From Microlunatus elymi (GTDB lineage: Bacteria > Actinomycetota > Actinomycetes > Propionibacteriales > Propionibacteriaceae), in contig NZ_CP041692.1 of assembly GCF_007362775.1 (NCBI RefSeq), positions 1,178,001 through 1,242,000 of the forward strand: a DNA stretch of 64,000 nucleotides. Reading direction: 5' to 3'. The notes under the pieces are model-generated. The model saw only the letters and a list, made by a program, of their open reading frames with translations, ran no database searches and was not told the DNA's origin. Position numbers and translations under genes: made by a program. Of this stretch, positions 62,323-64,000 are shown piece after piece; positions within the stretch are counted from its first letter, which is position 1; every line of letters starts with the position of its first letter.

Positions 62323-64000
62323 CTAACGCTTCTGCGGGGCGAACCAGACCCACTGCCCGGTCTTGGCGCTGGGAGTGGCACCGATAGTCAATCGGCCGTC
62401 GGGGTGGATCCACACCTTGCCCGTCGGTGCGAGCACGCCGTGGCCGATTTCGTTGGCCAGCTTCTGCGCCGGGCCGGTGGGCAGGGCACCCGACTCACAG
62501 GCAATCAGCCGGACCGGTCCACCGGTATAGCCCTTGGACCTCATGAAGTCGGCGACCCGGTCGGTCGGGATCTTGGCCCAGTCGTTCTTGCCCGGTCCGG
62601 TGCGGACCCAGAAGGACTTCTGGTCGGCGTGCACGGCGATGTCGAAGCGGCCGGCCTTGGGTGTCACGTTCGCTGCCGCGTCGGTCAGCGTCGGGTCGGC
62701 CTTGCGGGTGCCGACGGTCGGCGCCATCGGCGTCGGCTCGCCGGCTCCCGGCTTGCCGGTGGGGGTGGGCTCCTCGACCTTGGGCTGCTGACGGCCCTGC
62801 GGCGAAGGCGTTTTCAGGCCCATCCGGAGCATGGTGAACGGGTCCATCGGGTCGTAGCCGCCGGTGGCGAACGACACCGTGTCGCGGGCGACCTTGGTCA
62901 GCAGCGCCACCCGGGTGTAGCGGTCGAGGTCGAGCTGGCTGTTGGTGGGTGCGCCGTTGGTGAGGTGTTCGACGTGGCAGGCCGCACAGCCGTGGCCCGC
63001 CTCCCAGATGTCGGCGTCCTTGGTGTAGTCGAGCCGACCGGTCTGCAGATAGCCGCGCATGGCCCGTTCCATCGCCACCGGGTTGCGATAGAACTGGCGC
63101 GGTCCGTTGGCGTGCCACCGGGTGCCGGCCGAGGACTCCTCGCCGGGGTTGTCGGCGACCAGCAGGGCCGGGATCTCGTACGCGCCCTGGTCCTGATGCG
63201 ACATCACCGGTACGCCGCTGGTGGCGATGATCGCGAAGTGGGTGTTGTCGATGGCCTGCAGGTTCTGCCCGTCGTCGGTGAAGACGTAGCCCTCGTCGGA
63301 CTGATAGAAGGTCAGCCCCGGCATTGACTTGTAGGTCCAGCCGTTGTCGAAGTTGGGGTGCAGCTTGGGTTCGTAGCCGTCGGGGTCGACCAGCCGCGTG
63401 GGCGCCGCGCCGGCGTACACGTACAGGCTCAGTCCGCCCTGGATGCCGACCGGGTCGCAGCGGGTCCAGCGCCCCAGCCAGGGCAGGTAGTAGCGAGCAC
63501 CGTGGTAGCCGAACCCGGTCTCCTCGTCCCGCTCGACCGCGGTGTAGCGGTAGCGCTTGGGGGTCTCGGTCTGGCTCCGTACCGCGCTGTAGGTGGTGCT
63601 GCCGTAGGGGGAGTACTCCTCGTACGTGATCACGGCGGCTGACTCGTCCAGTTCGAGGGACACCGAGCCGAGGTGGTTGCCGTGCTGGTAGCGGACGGCT
63701 TGCCGGGGTGCGCCGTCGTCGCCGGCCGGGTTGTGCGTACGGGTCTCCACAATCGCCAGCCGGTGGCGGCCCTCCATCACGTGCAGCGTCTCGCGTTCCA
63801 GGGTGGCGTCGGCGGCCGCCGCGCCGCCGGGGCGCTCCCGGTAGATCTCGATTCCGCCGAGGTAGATGCGCTCCTCGACGACGGCGCCGCCGTTGCGTTC
63901 GCGCACCTTGCGGACCCGCTGGCCGGCGCCGTCGTACAGGTAGGCGACCCGACCGCCGCCGCCGAGATCGGCCGCGATCAGCTGGTCGCGATAGTCCCAG
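62323..64000 (-). CDS. Rhs/TcC-like protein with toxin-like C-terminus (5' end outside window)
   Basis: The frame is open at 64000 and ends at 62323 (558 residues visible). It starts inside the Rhs repeat/core region (WDYRDQLIAADLGGG, YDGAGQRVRKV, then ERDEETGFGYHGARYY, WLGRWTRCDPVG, PTRLVDPDGYE). The DPDG-type end of the core lies near residue 205 of the visible part and marks autoproteolysis in TcC and Rhs proteins. The following ~350 residues are unlike Rhs repeats: a segment with GHGCAACHVEHLTNG, a Pro-rich linker, and a final domain with FDIAVHADQKSFWVR, GGPVRLIACESGALP, LANEIGHGVLAPTGKVWI. The last part is a candidate toxin domain of unknown activity. Confidence 0.85.
   Translation of the reverse strand, partial: WDYRDQLIAADLGGGGRVAYLYDGAGQRVRKVRERNGGAVVEERIYLGGIEIYRERPGGAAAADATLERETLHVMEGRHRLAIVETRTHNPAGDDGAPRQAVRYQHGNHLGSVSLELDESAAVITYEEYSPYGSTTYSAVRSQTETPKRYRYTAVERDEETGFGYHGARYYLPWLGRWTRCDPVGIQGGLSLYVYAGAAPTRLVDPDGYEPKLHPNFDNGWTYKSMPGLTFYQSDEGYVFTDDGQNLQAIDNTHFAIIATSGVPVMSHQDQGAYEIPALLVADNPGEESSAGTRWHANGPRQFYRNPVAMERAMRGYLQTGRLDYTKDADIWEAGHGCAACHVEHLTNGAPTNSQLDLDRYTRVALLTKVARDTVSFATGGYDPMDPFTMLRMGLKTPSPQGRQQPKVEEPTPTGKPGAGEPTPMAPTVGTRKADPTLTDAAANVTPKAGRFDIAVHADQKSFWVRTGPGKNDWAKIPTDRVADFMRSKGYTGGPVRLIACESGALPTGPAQKLANEIGHGVLAPTGKVWIHPDGRLTIGATPSAKTGQWVWFAPQKR

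Noticed and set aside
62990-63010. CAACH in the Rhs tail read as a c-type haem motif
   Set aside because: It has the CxxCH spacing, but a single motif in a non-cytochrome context with no other support; a zinc or structural role is equally possible.

Overview
This is high-GC DNA with densely packed, often ATGA-overlapping genes. It carries a mycothiol-dependent-enzyme homologue, a class F sortase, an ECF sigma/anti-sigma pair, split lycopene cyclase genes (crtYc/crtYd) and DtxR-, TetR- and MarR-type regulators. All of this points to an actinomycete (Actinomycetota). I cannot name the genus from the sequence.

Layout. 1-1.8 kb: transposase and cold-shock remnants and a DinB/mycothiol-type enzyme. 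1.8-7.9 kb: an efflux operon (MMPL transporter, NarL-type two-component system, 14-TM MFS pump, DUF2871). 8-9.9 kb: a Nudix gene split by a complete IS256-family element with an 8-bp target duplication. 10-12.6 kb: an arsenic operon (arsR divergent from arsM-acr3-arsC) whose arsC is cut by a 163-bp palindromic IS3-derived miniature element. 12.7-14.1 kb: fragments. 14.1-19.5 kb: DUF4396, Kup, MarR and a CLC transporter. 19.5-22.8 kb: five decaying genes, three of them translationally coupled and each frameshifted. 23-25.1 kb: mntR-mntH with a palindromic operator at the mntH start. 25.2-30.4 kb: a glycosyltransferase, anti-sigma/sigma pair, sortase and two secreted proteins.

30.5-43.7 kb is a complete carotenoid locus. 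idi-crtE-crtI-crtB-Rieske run on the minus strand. NAD(P)-binding/DUF2867-crtYc-crtYd-crtU run on the plus strand. Photolyase, two TspO-like proteins, a MarR regulator and a broken MFS pump accompany them. The gene set predicts IPP to GGPP to phytoene to lycopene to beta-carotene to an aromatic carotenoid of the isorenieratene type, possibly oxidised further by the Rieske protein. Five copies of a CTAG-N5-CTAG palindrome sit at the starts of the transcription units of this locus (four exact, one with a single mismatch), which suggests one local MarR regulon responding to an isoprenoid or to light stress.

44.7-48.2 kb is a graveyard: fragments of a beta-carbonic anhydrase, a second DUF4396 gene, MNT-HepT and AbiE toxin-antitoxin modules, a streptomycin-kinase-like gene and the 3' half of a tRNA-Tyr. 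It looks like a decayed mobile island. 48.7-51.4 kb holds a small conserved protein, a fatty-acid desaturase and an alpha/beta hydrolase.

51.8-64 kb (minus strand, continuing past the window) is the most striking locus. It encodes an Rhs/TcC-like protein with a C-terminal toxin-like tail, a small possible immunity protein, a 3173-residue Tc-toxin A-subunit homologue with N-terminal peptidoglycan-binding repeats, and a nucleotidyltransferase coupled to it by an ATGA overlap, followed by a strong terminator.
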